A program made the position numbers and the translations under genes. Below, piece by piece: positions 27,174 to 36,437 of a DNA stretch of 43,282 nt (position 1 is the stretch's first letter; the number at the start of each line of letters is the position of its first letter). The stretch comes from Alphaproteobacteria bacterium (GTDB lineage: Bacteria; Pseudomonadota; Gammaproteobacteria; Burkholderiales; Burkholderiaceae_C), in assembly GCA_030054175.1 (NCBI GenBank), contig JASGCM010000024.1:1-43282 (forward strand), read 5' to 3'. The notes beneath the pieces were generated by a model that was given only the letters and a program-made list of their open reading frames with translations, was not told the origin of the DNA and did no database searches.

Positions 27174-27953
27174 TCAGCGATGTTTAAATTCGGGTTTGCG
27201 TTTCTCGACAAAGGCCTTCATGCCTTCTTTTTGGTCCTCGGTGCCAAACAAGGCGTGGAACAATCGGCGCTCGAACATCACGCCATCGGCCAATCCGCTC
27301 TCGAAGGCACGGTTCACCGATTCTTTGGCTGCCATGACAGCCAGTTGCGAATAGCCGCAAATCATCAGCGCTGCCCCCAGGGTCTCGGTCATCAATTGGT
27401 CCAGCGGAACCACTCGGCTGACCAGCCCCGAGCGCTCGGCTTCGGCGGCGTCGATCATGCGTCCGGTCAACGCCAAATCCATGGCTTTTGACTTGCCCAC
27501 CGCGCGTGGCAGGCGCTGCGTACCACCGGCGCCAGGGATGATGCCCAGCTTGATCTCGGGTTGGCCAAATTTGGCGTTGTCAGCGGCAATGATGAAGTCA
27601 CACATCATGGCCAACTCGCAGCCGCCCCCCAGGGCAAAGCCGCTGACGGCGGCGATCACGGGCTTGCGGATGCTGCGAATGGTCTCCCAGTCGCGTGTGA
27701 TGTAGTCGTTTCCATAGACGTCGGCAAAGCCGTATTCGGCCATCACGCCAATATCGGCGCCGGCAGCGAAGGCCTTTTCACTGCCGGTGACGATGATGCA
27801 ACCGATTTTGGCGTCGGCGTCAAAAGCTTTCAGGGCTTGGCCCAACTCCACCATCAGCGTCGGACTCAGGGCATTGAGCTGTTTGGGGCGGTTCAAGGTG
27901 ATCACACCCACCTTGTCGGCTTCGGTGCGGACTTCGATGCATTCATAAGTCAT
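27174..27953 (-). CDS. paaF: Enoyl-CoA hydratase (crotonase family, PaaF-like)
   Basis: Hydrates 2-enoyl-CoA esters; in the phenylacetate pathway PaaF acts on 2,3-didehydroadipyl-CoA. The 259-residue product carries both catalytic glutamates, Glu113 ([11 protein letters not shown]) and Glu133 ([19 protein letters not shown]), and the oxyanion-hole region AFAAGADI. The ATG at 27953 starts [11 protein letters not shown]; earlier codons are not conserved. It is divergent from paaG across a 123-base region with a palindromic operator. The paa assignment rests on the neighbours; a general beta-oxidation hydratase is the alternative. Confidence 0.85.
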   Translation of the reverse strand: MTYECIEVRTEADKVGVITLNRPKQLNALSPTLMVELGQALKAFDADAKIGCIIVTGSEKAFAAGADIGVMAEYGFADVYGNDYITRDWETIRSIRKPVIAAVSGFALGGGCELAMMCDFIIAADNAKFGQPEIKLGIIPGAGGTQRLPRAVGKSKAMDLALTGRMIDAAEAERSGLVSRVVPLDQLMTETLGAALMICGYSQLAVMAAKESVNRAFESGLADGVMFERRLFHALFGTEDQKEGMKAFVEKRKPEFKHR

Positions 27954-28025
27954 GGGGCTTCTCCGATGTGTTTCAAGACAGTGTAAGGCAGTTGAACCCG
28001 GGCCAGAGATTTCGGGATAACATCC

Positions 28026-28043
28026 ACCAACCGTTGGGTTGGT
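28026..28043. promoter_or_regulatory. Palindromic operator in the paaF/paaG divergent region
   Basis: ACCAACC (28026-28032) and GGTTGGT (28037-28043) are perfect inverted arms around GTTG. The site overlaps the AT-rich TTAATGATAAA stretch that probably holds the paaG promoter and lies 33 bases before the paaG ATG. TetR-family PaaR regulators bind palindromes with ACCG/CGGT-like arms in phenylacetate operons of other bacteria. The assignment to PaaR is inferred from context; no regulator gene is in the window. Confidence 0.5.
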
Positions 28044-28076
28044 TAATGATAAATTCACGGCAGGAGACCCCCAACC

Positions 28077-28871
28077 ATGACCGATTCCCTGGTTTTATAC
28101 GAAGAGCACGACGCCGTGGCCCTGGTCACGCTGAACCGACCCAACAACCTCAACAGTCTGAATTTGGAGACCCACCAGGCGCTGTGGGCCGCCTTTGACC
28201 GCGCCGAGGCCAACCCAAGCACCCGAGCCTTGGTGCTGACCGGTGCCGGGCGGGGCTTTTGCGCCGGCGCCGATTTATCGGCTTTTGACTTGAATGAAGG
28301 CCCCAACCGGGTCGAACGCGCTGACCCGGGTCCGGTCATTGAGCGCTCTTTCAATCCCACCACCCGCCGCATCATGGGTTTGCGCATGCCCGTGGTGGCC
28401 GCCGTCAATGGTGTCGCTGCCGGCGCTGGGGCGTCGATCGCGATGGCCTGCGACATCGTGATTGCCAGCCCCAAAGCCAGTTTCATACAGGCCTTCAGCA
28501 AGATCGGGCTGATTCCGGATGCGGGGGGCAGTTGGTTGTTGGTCGAGCGCCTGGGTCTGGCGCGCGCCATGGTCTTGGCCATGACGGGCGACAAACTCAT
28601 GGCCGAGCAGGCCCGCGACTGGGGTTTGATTTGGGGCGTGGAGAATGATTGCCTGGGGGCCGCATTGGCCATGGCGCAGCGCCTGGCCACCATGCCCACC
28701 GCCGCGCTGGTACAAACCCGTCACCTGCTGCGCGACGCCGGCACCCGCACGCTGGACCAGCACCTCGATGTCGAGCGCGACACCCAGTCGAAATTAGGCC
28801 GCACGCACGACTACCTCGAAGGGGTAACCGCCTTTTTGCAAAAGCGCCCTGCGCAGTTCAAAGGGGAATGA
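28077..28871 (+). CDS. paaG: 2-(1,2-epoxy-1,2-dihydrophenyl)acetyl-CoA isomerase (PaaG)
   Basis: Crotonase-fold isomerase that turns ring-1,2-epoxyphenylacetyl-CoA into the oxepin form. The 264-residue product has the oxyanion loop [14 protein letters not shown] (58-71) and [12 protein letters not shown] with Asp148 in place of the hydratase glutamate, typical of PaaG/isomerases. The first-glutamate position is [12 protein letters not shown], lacking Glu, which further excludes a hydratase. paaI follows after one base. It is the lead gene of paaG-paaI-paaK. Confidence 0.9.
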   Translation: MTDSLVLYEEHDAVALVTLNRPNNLNSLNLETHQALWAAFDRAEANPSTRALVLTGAGRGFCAGADLSAFDLNEGPNRVERADPGPVIERSFNPTTRRIMGLRMPVVAAVNGVAAGAGASIAMACDIVIASPKASFIQAFSKIGLIPDAGGSWLLVERLGLARAMVLAMTGDKLMAEQARDWGLIWGVENDCLGAALAMAQRLATMPTAALVQTRHLLRDAGTRTLDQHLDVERDTQSKLGRTHDYLEGVTAFLQKRPAQFKGE

Positions 28872-28872
28872 A

Positions 28873-29301
28873 ATGGATGCCATCGAGCGCGCCCGCAAAG
28901 TGGGCGAGACCATGTTTGCGGTGGACACCGCCTCGCGCCTGACCATGGGCATGGAATTGCTGGTGTGTGAACCTGGTCGCGCCGTCTTGCGCATGCCGAT
29001 CAAGGCCATGCACCTGAATGGCCACCAAATTTGTCACGGCGGCTTCATTTTCACCTTGGCCGATACAACCTTTGCCTTTGCCTGCAACAGCCACAACAAA
29101 AACGCCGTTGCGGCCGGTTGCAGCATCGAGTTTCTCAAACCCGTGCATCAGGACGATGTGCTGACCTGCGAGGGGTTGGAGCAAACCTTGTCGGGCCGCC
29201 ACGGCATTTACGACATGCGGGTGCAGAACCAGCGTGGTGAGGTGGTGGCGATGTTTCGTGGCAAAAGCGCCCAAATCGCCGGCACGGTTTTTCCTGAATG
29301 A
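28873..29301 (+). CDS. paaI: Hotdog-fold acyl-CoA thioesterase PaaI
   Basis: Hydrolyses stalled hydroxyphenylacetyl-CoA intermediates to recover CoA. The 142-residue product has the PaaI signature HLNGHQICHGGFIFTLAD (48-64), including catalytic Asp64 and Asn49, then a C-terminal strand with YDMRVQNQRGEVVAMFRGKS. It begins one base after paaG and its TGA overlaps an ATG that opens the paaK frame. Confidence 0.92.
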   Translation: MDAIERARKVGETMFAVDTASRLTMGMELLVCEPGRAVLRMPIKAMHLNGHQICHGGFIFTLADTTFAFACNSHNKNAVAAGCSIEFLKPVHQDDVLTCEGLEQTLSGRHGIYDMRVQNQRGEVVAMFRGKSAQIAGTVFPE

Positions 29302-29309
29302 GGTCCATG

Positions 29310-30608
29310 ATGTCCAGCTTTTTCGCCCTCGATCCCATCGAAAAGTCCAGCGTCGACGAACTGCGTGCTTTGCAACTCAAGCGCTTGCGCTCGACCTTGC
29401 GGCATGCCTACGACAACTCGCCGGTCTACCGCCAGAAGTTTGATCAAGCCGGAGTCCACCCTGACGACTGCCGCAGTCTGGCCGACCTGGCGCTCTTTCC
29501 CATGACCACCAAAGCCGATCTGCGTGACCACTATCCCTTTGGTCTGTTTGCCGTGCCACGCGAGAAATTGGTGCGTGTGCACGCCTCCAGCGGCACCACC
29601 GGCAAACCCACCGTGGTTGGCTATACGCAAAACGACATCGACACTTGGGCCCAGGTGGTGGCTCGCAGCATCCGCGCCGCTGGCGCCAGACCTGGTGATA
29701 TGGTGCATGTCAGCTATGGTTACGGACTGTTCACTGGCGGGCTCGGCGCCCATTACGGTGCCGAAAAACTGGGCCTGACCGTGGTCCCTTTTGGCGGTGG
29801 TCAAACCGAGCGCCAAGTGCAACTGATTCAAGACTTCCGACCCGACATCATCATGGTCACGCCCAGCTACATGCTGGCCATCGCCGACGAATTCCAGCGT
29901 CTGGGGATCGACCCGGCCAGCAGCAGCCTGCGCATCGGCATCTTTGGTGCCGAGCCCTGGACCAACGACATGCGCCGCGCCATCGAGCAGCGCATGGGCC
30001 TGACGGCAGTGGACATCTATGGCTTGTCCGAAGTCATCGGCCCGGGCGTGGCCAGCGAATGCGCCGAGACCCAAGACGGGCCGACCATCTGGGAAGACCA
30101 TTTCTACCCTGAGATCATCCACCCCGAAACTGGTCAGCCGGTGCCCGATGGCGAAATGGGCGAGTTGGTCTTTACCAGCCTGACCAAAGAGGCCATGCCC
30201 ATCATCCGCTACCGCACGCGCGACCTGACGCGCTTGTTGCCGGGCACGGCGCGCACCATGCGCCGCATGGAAAAAATCACGGGTCGCAGCGACGATATGA
30301 TGATCGTGCGCGGCGTGAACGTGTTTCCCTCGCAAATTGAAGAATACATCTTGCGCCGCGCAGAACTCGCGCCGCATTACCAGTGCGTGCTGACCCGCGA
30401 AGGCCCCTTGGACCATCTGACGGTGCGTGTCGAAACCCAAGCTGGGCTGGCGCCGGACAGCGCGACAGCACGCCAGGCCGCTGCCCAACTGCAGCACGAC
30501 GTCAAGGTTTTTGTGGGCACCTCGATCCAGGTTGAGTTGCTCGCCGAGGGCGGGGTCGAACGCAGCATGGGCAAGGCCAAGCGCGTGGTGGATATGCGCC
30601 CGCGCTGA
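29310..30608 (+). CDS. paaK: Phenylacetate-CoA ligase
   Basis: AMP-forming ligase that activates phenylacetate to phenylacetyl-CoA, the entry step of aerobic phenylacetate breakdown. The product (432 residues from this start) has the P-loop HASSGTTGKPTVVGYT, FGAEPWTNDMR and YGLSEVIGPGVASEC in the AMP-binding core, and the hinge GRSDDMMIVRGVNVFPSQIE leading to the C-terminal lid. Four ATGs compete (29298, 29307, 29310, and overlap with paaI); GAGG at 29300-29303 is best spaced for 29310. The paaABCDE oxygenase genes are not in the window. Confidence 0.93.
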   Translation: MSSFFALDPIEKSSVDELRALQLKRLRSTLRHAYDNSPVYRQKFDQAGVHPDDCRSLADLALFPMTTKADLRDHYPFGLFAVPREKLVRVHASSGTTGKPTVVGYTQNDIDTWAQVVARSIRAAGARPGDMVHVSYGYGLFTGGLGAHYGAEKLGLTVVPFGGGQTERQVQLIQDFRPDIIMVTPSYMLAIADEFQRLGIDPASSSLRIGIFGAEPWTNDMRRAIEQRMGLTAVDIYGLSEVIGPGVASECAETQDGPTIWEDHFYPEIIHPETGQPVPDGEMGELVFTSLTKEAMPIIRYRTRDLTRLLPGTARTMRRMEKITGRSDDMMIVRGVNVFPSQIEEYILRRAELAPHYQCVLTREGPLDHLTVRVETQAGLAPDSATARQAAAQLQHDVKVFVGTSIQVELLAEGGVERSMGKAKRVVDMRPR

Positions 30609-30624
30609 AGCTGCCGTACTGGGC

Positions 30625-32361
30625 TCAGATCCAACCCTTCAGCTCGGCCCCCGGCTTCAGCGTCCAGTTCGATGCCAGCTGCGGCACGCGCAAATCCAGC
30701 CAGTACAACTGCTGGTCTCGACAGACCAAGGCGCGGCAGCGCTGGCCTCGACCCAACCACAGGCCGAGTTCATCGAGTTTTTTCAGCCGCCACATGCGGG
30801 CCTTGGTGCCGCTGCCCACCTCTACCGCCAGCCATTCGTCGCCGGCGGCCATACCGGCTTGCTCTGCGGCGCCGTCACGCAGCACGGTTTTGATCTGGAT
30901 GCCATTGGCAGTCTCGCTCACGCGCAAACCCAGTCGTTGTGCCATGGGTGCGCGCACGGCATCGATGATCACCCCTTGTGCGCGCAACAGCGTCGCCAGG
31001 GGCAATTCGCCGGTGCCATGGACCCAAGCCCGGATTTCGCGCTGCCACGAGCGGCCGGTTTGCGCTTGCAATTCGGCCAACACATCGGCCTCGCTCATGG
31101 GGCCGGCAGCGCAGCGCTTCCACAGACCGCGCATCACCGACGCGAGCTCGGTGCCTTCGGCGCGCAGGGCCAAATCCAGACACAACGCGACCAGAGAGCC
31201 CTTGGTGTAGTAACTGACCGTGGCGTTGGGCGTGTTCTCGTCTTGGCGGTAGTACTTCACCCAGGCATCAAAGCTCGATTGCGCCACGCTTTGCACCTTG
31301 CGCCCCGGAGTCTGCGCGACCGAGGCGATGGTTTTGGCCAGTCGCTCCAAATACGCTGCCGGTTTCAACAAGCCTGCACGCACCAGCAACAGATCGTCAA
31401 AATAGCTGGTAAAGCCCTCGAAGAACCACAGCAACTCGGTGTAGTTCTCGGTCTGCAAGTCATAGCGGGCGAATTCCTGCGGGCGCAGCCGCTTCACATT
31501 CCAGGTGTGAAAGTACTCATGGCTGATCAATCCCAGGAGAGTCACATAGCCTTCGCTGGCTGCGCTCTCGCCCAAGCGGGGCAGATCACGCCTGGAGGCG
31601 ATCAGGGCCGTGCTGTGGCGGTGTTCCAAACCACCGTAGCCATCGCCCACGACATTGAGCATGAAAACATAGTGGCGATGGGCCGGTTTGCCCCGGCCAT
31701 GCCACAAGCGGATGGCCGCCTGGCAAATTCGTTGGGTGTCGGCCAGCAAGCGCTCGCCATCGAAAGAGCTGGGTGCACCGCTGACCACAAAGCGGTGCGG
31801 GACACCCGAGACAACGAATTGCCCCGACCAAAAATCCCCCATCTCAAAGGGTGAATCGATCAATTCATCGTAAATTTCAGCCCGGTATCGCCCCCAACCC
31901 GCGGCGTTGATGCGCACTGCGGGCAAGCCGGTCGCAACACGCCAGTGGCCATGTCGGCGTGGTGCCGCCACCTCGATGTCATGGGCTTGGTGTTCCAGGC
32001 CATGGGCTTGCAGGCAAACGCTGGTGCCATTGAAAAAACAACGCTGGCCATCCAGGTAGGCCGCACGCACCGAATTGTCGAAAGCATAGACCTGATAGCG
32101 CAGGGTCAGAGGTCGATCGGCTTGGCAGCGCAATACCCAGGTGTTTTTATTCAATTGCCGGGTGGCCAGGGGGGTTCTCCCTTGTTTCGCTTGCAAGCCT
32201 TGCAGGTGGCGTGAGAATTCCCGAACCATATAGCTGCCCGGGATCCAGGTGGGCAAAGAAACTTTTTGCTCAGCCGCTGGCTGGGCGATGGTCATCTCGA
32301 TGTCGAGCAAATGCGTTCGCGGGTCAGCCGAGCTGACGCGGTAAGTGACGGCGGCGCTCAT
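30625..32361 (-). CDS. M61-family metallopeptidase with PDZ domain
   Basis: Zinc aminopeptidase-like protein related to the glycyl aminopeptidase of Sphingomonas. The 578-residue product has an N-terminal beta domain (PTWIPGSYMVREFSRH near 37-52), the zinc motif HEYFH (281-285) with Glu282 as base, third ligand Glu315 in WFFEGFTSY, and GGLEHRHS (243-250) at the substrate site. A PDZ domain lies near 480-560 (GIQIKTVLRDGAAEQAGMAAGDEW). No signal peptide is seen, so it is probably cytoplasmic. It ends 16 bases from convergent paaK. Substrate unknown. Confidence 0.9.
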   Translation of the reverse strand: MSAAVTYRVSSADPRTHLLDIEMTIAQPAAEQKVSLPTWIPGSYMVREFSRHLQGLQAKQGRTPLATRQLNKNTWVLRCQADRPLTLRYQVYAFDNSVRAAYLDGQRCFFNGTSVCLQAHGLEHQAHDIEVAAPRRHGHWRVATGLPAVRINAAGWGRYRAEIYDELIDSPFEMGDFWSGQFVVSGVPHRFVVSGAPSSFDGERLLADTQRICQAAIRLWHGRGKPAHRHYVFMLNVVGDGYGGLEHRHSTALIASRRDLPRLGESAASEGYVTLLGLISHEYFHTWNVKRLRPQEFARYDLQTENYTELLWFFEGFTSYFDDLLLVRAGLLKPAAYLERLAKTIASVAQTPGRKVQSVAQSSFDAWVKYYRQDENTPNATVSYYTKGSLVALCLDLALRAEGTELASVMRGLWKRCAAGPMSEADVLAELQAQTGRSWQREIRAWVHGTGELPLATLLRAQGVIIDAVRAPMAQRLGLRVSETANGIQIKTVLRDGAAEQAGMAAGDEWLAVEVGSGTKARMWRLKKLDELGLWLGRGQRCRALVCRDQQLYWLDLRVPQLASNWTLKPGAELKGWI

Positions 32362-32370
32362 GGGGGGACC

Positions 32371-32814
32371 TCAGGCCGAAGCCGCGCCCAGCAGGCACGA
32401 CAATACCGACACCACAGTCAGGCGAAAACGCAGCGTCATCCAATGGCGCAAGCCCGCCGCTGGCCAAGTTTTGCGGTCGACCAAATAGCAGGCCAGCAAC
32501 ACCAGACTCAGTAAGGGCAGTCCCGCGTAGGCGGGCATCACCACCGCCACCCATGCGACCAAAGAAGGGATCACGCCCCAGAGCAAATGGAAGGTACGCA
32601 GTTCACTGTCTTGGCGCAAGGCCAAGCCCCAATGCAGGCCGCCCAAAAAAGAGGCGATGACTGCGCCGTAAGAGGTCAGCGCGATGGCCACCAAGGGCAC
32701 CACGTCTTCGGTCACCAAAAACATCAACAGGGCGTTGCCGACAAAGGGAACCAGCCCGGCGTAACCCAAGCGGTGGACCCAACGCCCTTCTTGCGATTCA
32801 AGTTGCAGTGGCAT
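32371..32814 (-). CDS. DUF3429 integral membrane protein
   Basis: Hypothetical inner-membrane protein of 147 residues with about four membrane helices (near 15-35, 40-60, 75-105 and 125-145). The conserved family segment SFLGGLHWGLAL is at about 55-66. The family has no known function and is widespread in proteobacteria. It lies six bases downstream of dsbC and nine bases upstream of the M61 gene, in the same direction. Confidence 0.8.
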   Translation of the reverse strand: MPLQLESQEGRWVHRLGYAGLVPFVGNALLMFLVTEDVVPLVAIALTSYGAVIASFLGGLHWGLALRQDSELRTFHLLWGVIPSLVAWVAVVMPAYAGLPLLSLVLLACYLVDRKTWPAAGLRHWMTLRFRLTVVSVLSCLLGAASA

Positions 32815-32820
32815 GTTAGT

Positions 32821-33537
32821 TCAAAGTTGCTTTTCCAGCTGGGGCAGGGGAACAGCGCCTGGCAAACGCGCACCACCTGCGGTGAAGGTGGTGGGTGTGC
32901 CGGTGATTCGGTTCTTGCGACCAAAGTCGATATTGCGCTCGATCGCTGCGGTGTCACAACTGGCGGCGCTGGGGGTGACGCCGCGCAGCATCCAGTCGTG
33001 CCAGGCCTTGACGCGGTCTTTGGCGCACCAAATGTGGCGAGATTTGTCGATCGAGTCTTGGCCCAGCACCGGGTAGATGAAGACATGGATCGTCACATTG
33101 TCCAGCTTTTGCAGGTCACGCTCAAAGCGTTTGCAATAACCGCAGTTGGGATCGGCGAATACCGCCATCATGCGCTGTCCATTGCCCTGCACGATGGTAA
33201 AAGAGTCTTTGAAGGGCAGCTTGGAAAAATCGATGGCGTTGAGTTTTTCCAAACGCTCTTCGGTCAAATTGCGCTTTTGTCGCAAATCGATCAGTTCGCC
33301 CTGGATCAGGTGGTTGGCCTCGGCGTCGGTGTAGTAAATCTCGTTGTTCTCGGTGCGCACTTCAAACAGCCCAACCATGGGCGTGCGCCGCACTTCTTCG
33401 ATGCGCGTCATGTTGGGAAGTCGCTCGGTCAGGTTTTTCCGGATCTGCGCTTCTTGGCCTTGAGCATGGGCCCAAAGTGGGGCCAATCCAGCCAGCGTGG
33501 CCAAGGTACAAGCCAAAAGGGTGTTGAGGTATGTCAT
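32821..33537 (-). CDS. dsbC: Periplasmic disulfide isomerase DsbC
   Basis: Homodimeric thiol-disulfide isomerase. The 238-residue product has a signal peptide (about 1-25, cleavage near AHAQG), an N-terminal dimerisation domain (to about 90), and a thioredoxin domain with the active site CGYC (Cys132, Cys135) in DPNCGYCKRFE, the cis-Pro loop ITGTPTTF and two more C-terminal cysteines. The ATG at 33537 overlaps the stop of the UbiH-like gene (ATGA). Confidence 0.93.
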   Translation of the reverse strand: MTYLNTLLACTLATLAGLAPLWAHAQGQEAQIRKNLTERLPNMTRIEEVRRTPMVGLFEVRTENNEIYYTDAEANHLIQGELIDLRQKRNLTEERLEKLNAIDFSKLPFKDSFTIVQGNGQRMMAVFADPNCGYCKRFERDLQKLDNVTIHVFIYPVLGQDSIDKSRHIWCAKDRVKAWHDWMLRGVTPSAASCDTAAIERNIDFGRKNRITGTPTTFTAGGARLPGAVPLPQLEKQL

Positions 33538-34670
33538 GAGTGCATCTCCAGGTCGGTGGCGTGGGCCATGATCCATTGTTTCAAAAAACCCAAGCGGTTC
33601 ACGCTGCTCAGGCCGGTGTTGCGCAACCAGCGCGCCATACCCGTGGGGTTAGAGAATAAGACCTGCAAACCGTCGCAAACCCCGTTGACGCTGCCGACGC
33701 TCAGTTTACGTTGTCGCTGGTACTCGCGCAGCAAAGCCATATCGCCCGCACCACTGCGCTGACCTTCTGCTTGCCGACGCTTCAAGACTCCCATCAAGGT
33801 GGCCACATCGTTCAGTCCCAGATTCAGTCCCAGACCAGCCAGGGGGTGAATGCTGTGGGCGGCATCGCCCACCAAAGCGAAGGCGCCGCCATCAGGCAGA
33901 GTCCCGCACCATTGACGCGCTTGCGCACTTTGCAAGGGCCAAACCGCACGCGCGCTGATCACCCGCATGGTGCCCAGCGCATTCGCCACAGCCCGAGACA
34001 GCTCTTGTGCCAGCCCCGCATCGTCCAATTCGCATCGGCTCCGCGCCAAGGCCGGGGCCTGCGACCAGACCACAGCGCTGCTGTGGGGTTCTGCCAGCGG
34101 CAACAAGGCCAAGATCGATGCCTGATCGCCATGGCCGCCAAACCACTGACGGGCGCAAGCTTGGTGCGGTTGTTCGTGACTGACTCGAAATGCCAAGGCG
34201 TGTTGGGCATAGGGTTGGCGTTCGTATTCAATGCCCAATGCAGCACGGGTATCGCTGGTGCGGCCCTCACACACCACCGACAATTCGGCTGGTGTGGCCG
34301 CGCTCAAGACTTCAATGCCGCGCTGGTCCCGGACCCGATCACGCAACAATGTCTCCAGGGCTGGCACATCCACGATCCAACTCAAGGCTGCGCCCGCTTG
34401 GGCCTCAAAATCGATCTCGCCCCCCGCATCGCCCCAGACGGCGATGCGGCGCACTGCGCTGGCGTGGGGCTCATCGGGCCAGGCTTGCAGGCTTTCCAGA
34501 AGTTGACGGGCGCTGGCGTTCAGCGAATAAGCGCGCACATCTTCAGGTCGCCCCGCACCCTGGGTCGACGCCACCAGGCCGACCCGCAGGCCTTGACTGG
34601 CCAAACCCAAGGCCAGGGCGCAGCCGGTGATGCCATCGCCCCGGATGACGACATGATGTGAAGAACGCAT
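33534..34670 (-). CDS. UbiH/UbiF/VisC/COQ6-family FAD monooxygenase
   Basis: Flavoprotein hydroxylase of ubiquinone synthesis. The 378-residue product has an N-terminal dinucleotide fold GDGITGCALALGLA (11-24), a little altered from the usual GGGxxG, and the FAD-binding GDAAHSIHPLAGLGLNLGLND near 280. Burkholderiales often carry UbiH-, UbiM- or UbiF-like versions, and the exact ring position hydroxylated cannot be told here. Its start is 56 bases from the divergent MOSC gene, and it is coupled to dsbC. Confidence 0.87.
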   Translation of the reverse strand: MRSSHHVVIRGDGITGCALALGLASQGLRVGLVASTQGAGRPEDVRAYSLNASARQLLESLQAWPDEPHASAVRRIAVWGDAGGEIDFEAQAGAALSWIVDVPALETLLRDRVRDQRGIEVLSAATPAELSVVCEGRTSDTRAALGIEYERQPYAQHALAFRVSHEQPHQACARQWFGGHGDQASILALLPLAEPHSSAVVWSQAPALARSRCELDDAGLAQELSRAVANALGTMRVISARAVWPLQSAQARQWCGTLPDGGAFALVGDAAHSIHPLAGLGLNLGLNDVATLMGVLKRRQAEGQRSGAGDMALLREYQRQRKLSVGSVNGVCDGLQVLFSNPTGMARWLRNTGLSSVNRLGFLKQWIMAHATDLEMHS

Positions 34671-34726
34671 GGGGTGATTTTAGGGCCCGGGGCCGAGACC
34701 CCTTCAGTCTTTGCGACAATCGCCCC

Positions 34727-35614
34727 ATGACTACTGAAGCCATCCTTTCTGAAATCTGGGTCTATCCCGTCAAATCTTGCGCTGGCATCTCGGTGTTGCG
34801 TTCTCCCCTGACCGAAACCGGTCTGGAGTGGGATCGCACCTGGATGGTGGTGGACGCCCAAGGCCAGATGGTCTCGCAGCGAGAGGTGCCGGCCATGGCG
34901 TTGATCGAGCCGCGTTTTCGGGCGGGTGACGTGGTATTGCGTGCCCCTGGCATGCTGGCCCTGTACCTGGCCTTGGACCAGGCCGAAGGCCCCACCCGTG
35001 TCGATGTTTGGGGCCATGAGATGCCCGCATATGACATGGGCAATCTGGCCGCTCAGTGGGTCACCGATTTCCTCTCGCAAACCCCGGCTGGTCAGGCCTT
35101 GGGACCCTTGCGGCTGGCTCGTTTTGACCCCGAGCACCAGCGACCCAGCGACCCGGTCTGGACGCAGGACCATGTTGGGCTCAACACCTTTGGTGATGGC
35201 TTCCCCTTGCTCATTGTGGGGGCGGCCTCCTTGCAAGAGTTCAACCGACGCGCACAGAGCATGGGTCGATCTGCTGTGCAGATGCAGCGGTTTCGTCCTA
35301 ACCTGGTCATCGCCGGTCTGCAGCCGCACCAGGAAGACCGCTTGTCACAGATCACTTTGCGCACCCCCCAAGGGCCAGTGCAGATTCGCCCCGTCAAGCC
35401 CTGCGTGCGTTGCAGCGTCCCTGATGTCGATCCGCAAGACGGCCAGCCCGATGGCGCAGTCAACCCGGTTTTACAGTCTTATCGTCAAGACGATCGCATG
35501 AATGGGGGATTGACCTTTGGCATGAATGCCGTGGTCGCTTCTGGCTTGGTCAGCGCCGCCGGTAGCGAACTCGAACCGGTATTGAGCGTGGGCATGACGG
35601 TCGAGATCGCCTGA
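34727..35614 (+). CDS. MOSC-domain molybdenum-cofactor sulfurase-like protein
   Basis: The 295-residue product has an N-terminal beta-barrel domain (ILSEIWVYPVKSCAGISV, 6-23) and a C-terminal MOSC domain (about 130-290) with FRPNLVI and the conserved KPCVRCSVPDVDPQDG, whose first Cys is the likely sulfur or cofactor ligand. YcbX and mARC-like relatives reduce N-hydroxylated bases with a molybdenum cofactor. That role is possible here but not shown. The ATG at 34727 is preceded by GACAAT, a possible -10-like box. It ends one base before the ChbG gene. Confidence 0.87.
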   Translation: MTTEAILSEIWVYPVKSCAGISVLRSPLTETGLEWDRTWMVVDAQGQMVSQREVPAMALIEPRFRAGDVVLRAPGMLALYLALDQAEGPTRVDVWGHEMPAYDMGNLAAQWVTDFLSQTPAGQALGPLRLARFDPEHQRPSDPVWTQDHVGLNTFGDGFPLLIVGAASLQEFNRRAQSMGRSAVQMQRFRPNLVIAGLQPHQEDRLSQITLRTPQGPVQIRPVKPCVRCSVPDVDPQDGQPDGAVNPVLQSYRQDDRMNGGLTFGMNAVVASGLVSAAGSELEPVLSVGMTVEIA

Positions 35615-35615
35615 A

Positions 35616-36437
35616 ATGCCCGCCAAGCTGGTGGTCTGTGCCGACGATTACGCCCTAAACCCCGGGGTCTCGTCGGGCATTGCCCGTTTGGCCCAAGGGG
35701 CGCGCATCAGCGCCACCAGTGTCATGGTCTGCTCCCCCCATTGGCCCGAACATGCACTTTGGCTGAACGACAGCCGGGGCCAGTTGGGCGTGGGCCTGCA
35801 TTTGGACTTGACCAGCCCTTGGGCACTGGCGGCGGGTCATGGCCGATCTTTGGGCATGTGGATGTTGAGAAGTGCCCTGCGTTGGGTCAGCGCAGCGCAG
35901 GCTCGGCATGTCATCGAGCAGCAACTGGATCGTTTTGAACAAGTGTGGCAAGCCCGACCTGATCACATTGACGGGCATCAGCATGTCCAGCAATTTCCGG
36001 TCTGGCGAGAGGCCCTGGTGCAGGTGGTGCAACAGCGCTATGCTTCGGGCCAGCGACCTTGGTTGCGCGTGTCTCGCCCAGGATCACCCGATCAGGGTTT
36101 CAAGGCCAGTCTGATCGCTGCCATGGGTGCCCATGCTCTGGCGCAAGCGGCCCACCGGGCCGACATCCCGTGCTCCAGTGCCTTGCTGGGCATCACCGAC
36201 TTTAGCGCCGATTCAGCCGTTTGGTTGCGTCGGGCCACAGCTTGGCTGACATGGGCGCAGGCACAATCGGCCACCGTGCTCATGTGCCACCCGGGTCAGC
36301 CTGACCCCGACGCCGCTGACGGCATCGCCACTGCCCGCGATCAAGAATTCCGGGCTTTATCCGGTGACCAGTGGCCCGAACTATTGCGCCGTCATGACAT
36401 CACTTTGACCCCCGGCGTTGCGGGGGTCGCGACATGA
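35616..36437 (+). CDS. ChbG/YdjC-family carbohydrate deacetylase
   Basis: Metal-dependent deacetylase fold. The 273-residue product has Asp10-Asp11 in CADDYALNPGVSSGI, metal ligand His62 in GLHLDLT, His121/His123 in DGHQHVQQFP and a C-terminal CHPGQPD. The family includes ChbG (chitooligosaccharides), HpnK (hopanoids) and NaxD, which deacetylates undecaprenyl-phosphate-GalNAc for lipid A modification in Francisella. The adjoining ArnT-like, GtrA and GtrB genes favour a NaxD-like role. Its stop overlaps the next ATG (36434-36437), showing coupling with the ArnT-like gene. Confidence 0.88.
   Translation: MPAKLVVCADDYALNPGVSSGIARLAQGARISATSVMVCSPHWPEHALWLNDSRGQLGVGLHLDLTSPWALAAGHGRSLGMWMLRSALRWVSAAQARHVIEQQLDRFEQVWQARPDHIDGHQHVQQFPVWREALVQVVQQRYASGQRPWLRVSRPGSPDQGFKASLIAAMGAHALAQAAHRADIPCSSALLGITDFSADSAVWLRRATAWLTWAQAQSATVLMCHPGQPDPDAADGIATARDQEFRALSGDQWPELLRRHDITLTPGVAGVAT

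Noticed and set aside
29208..31854. Long frames antisense to paaK (29208-30497) and to the M61 gene (30427-31854)
   Set aside because: Composition is that of shadow frames (Gln/His/Gly-rich, no motifs), and they overlap well-supported genes over their whole length.
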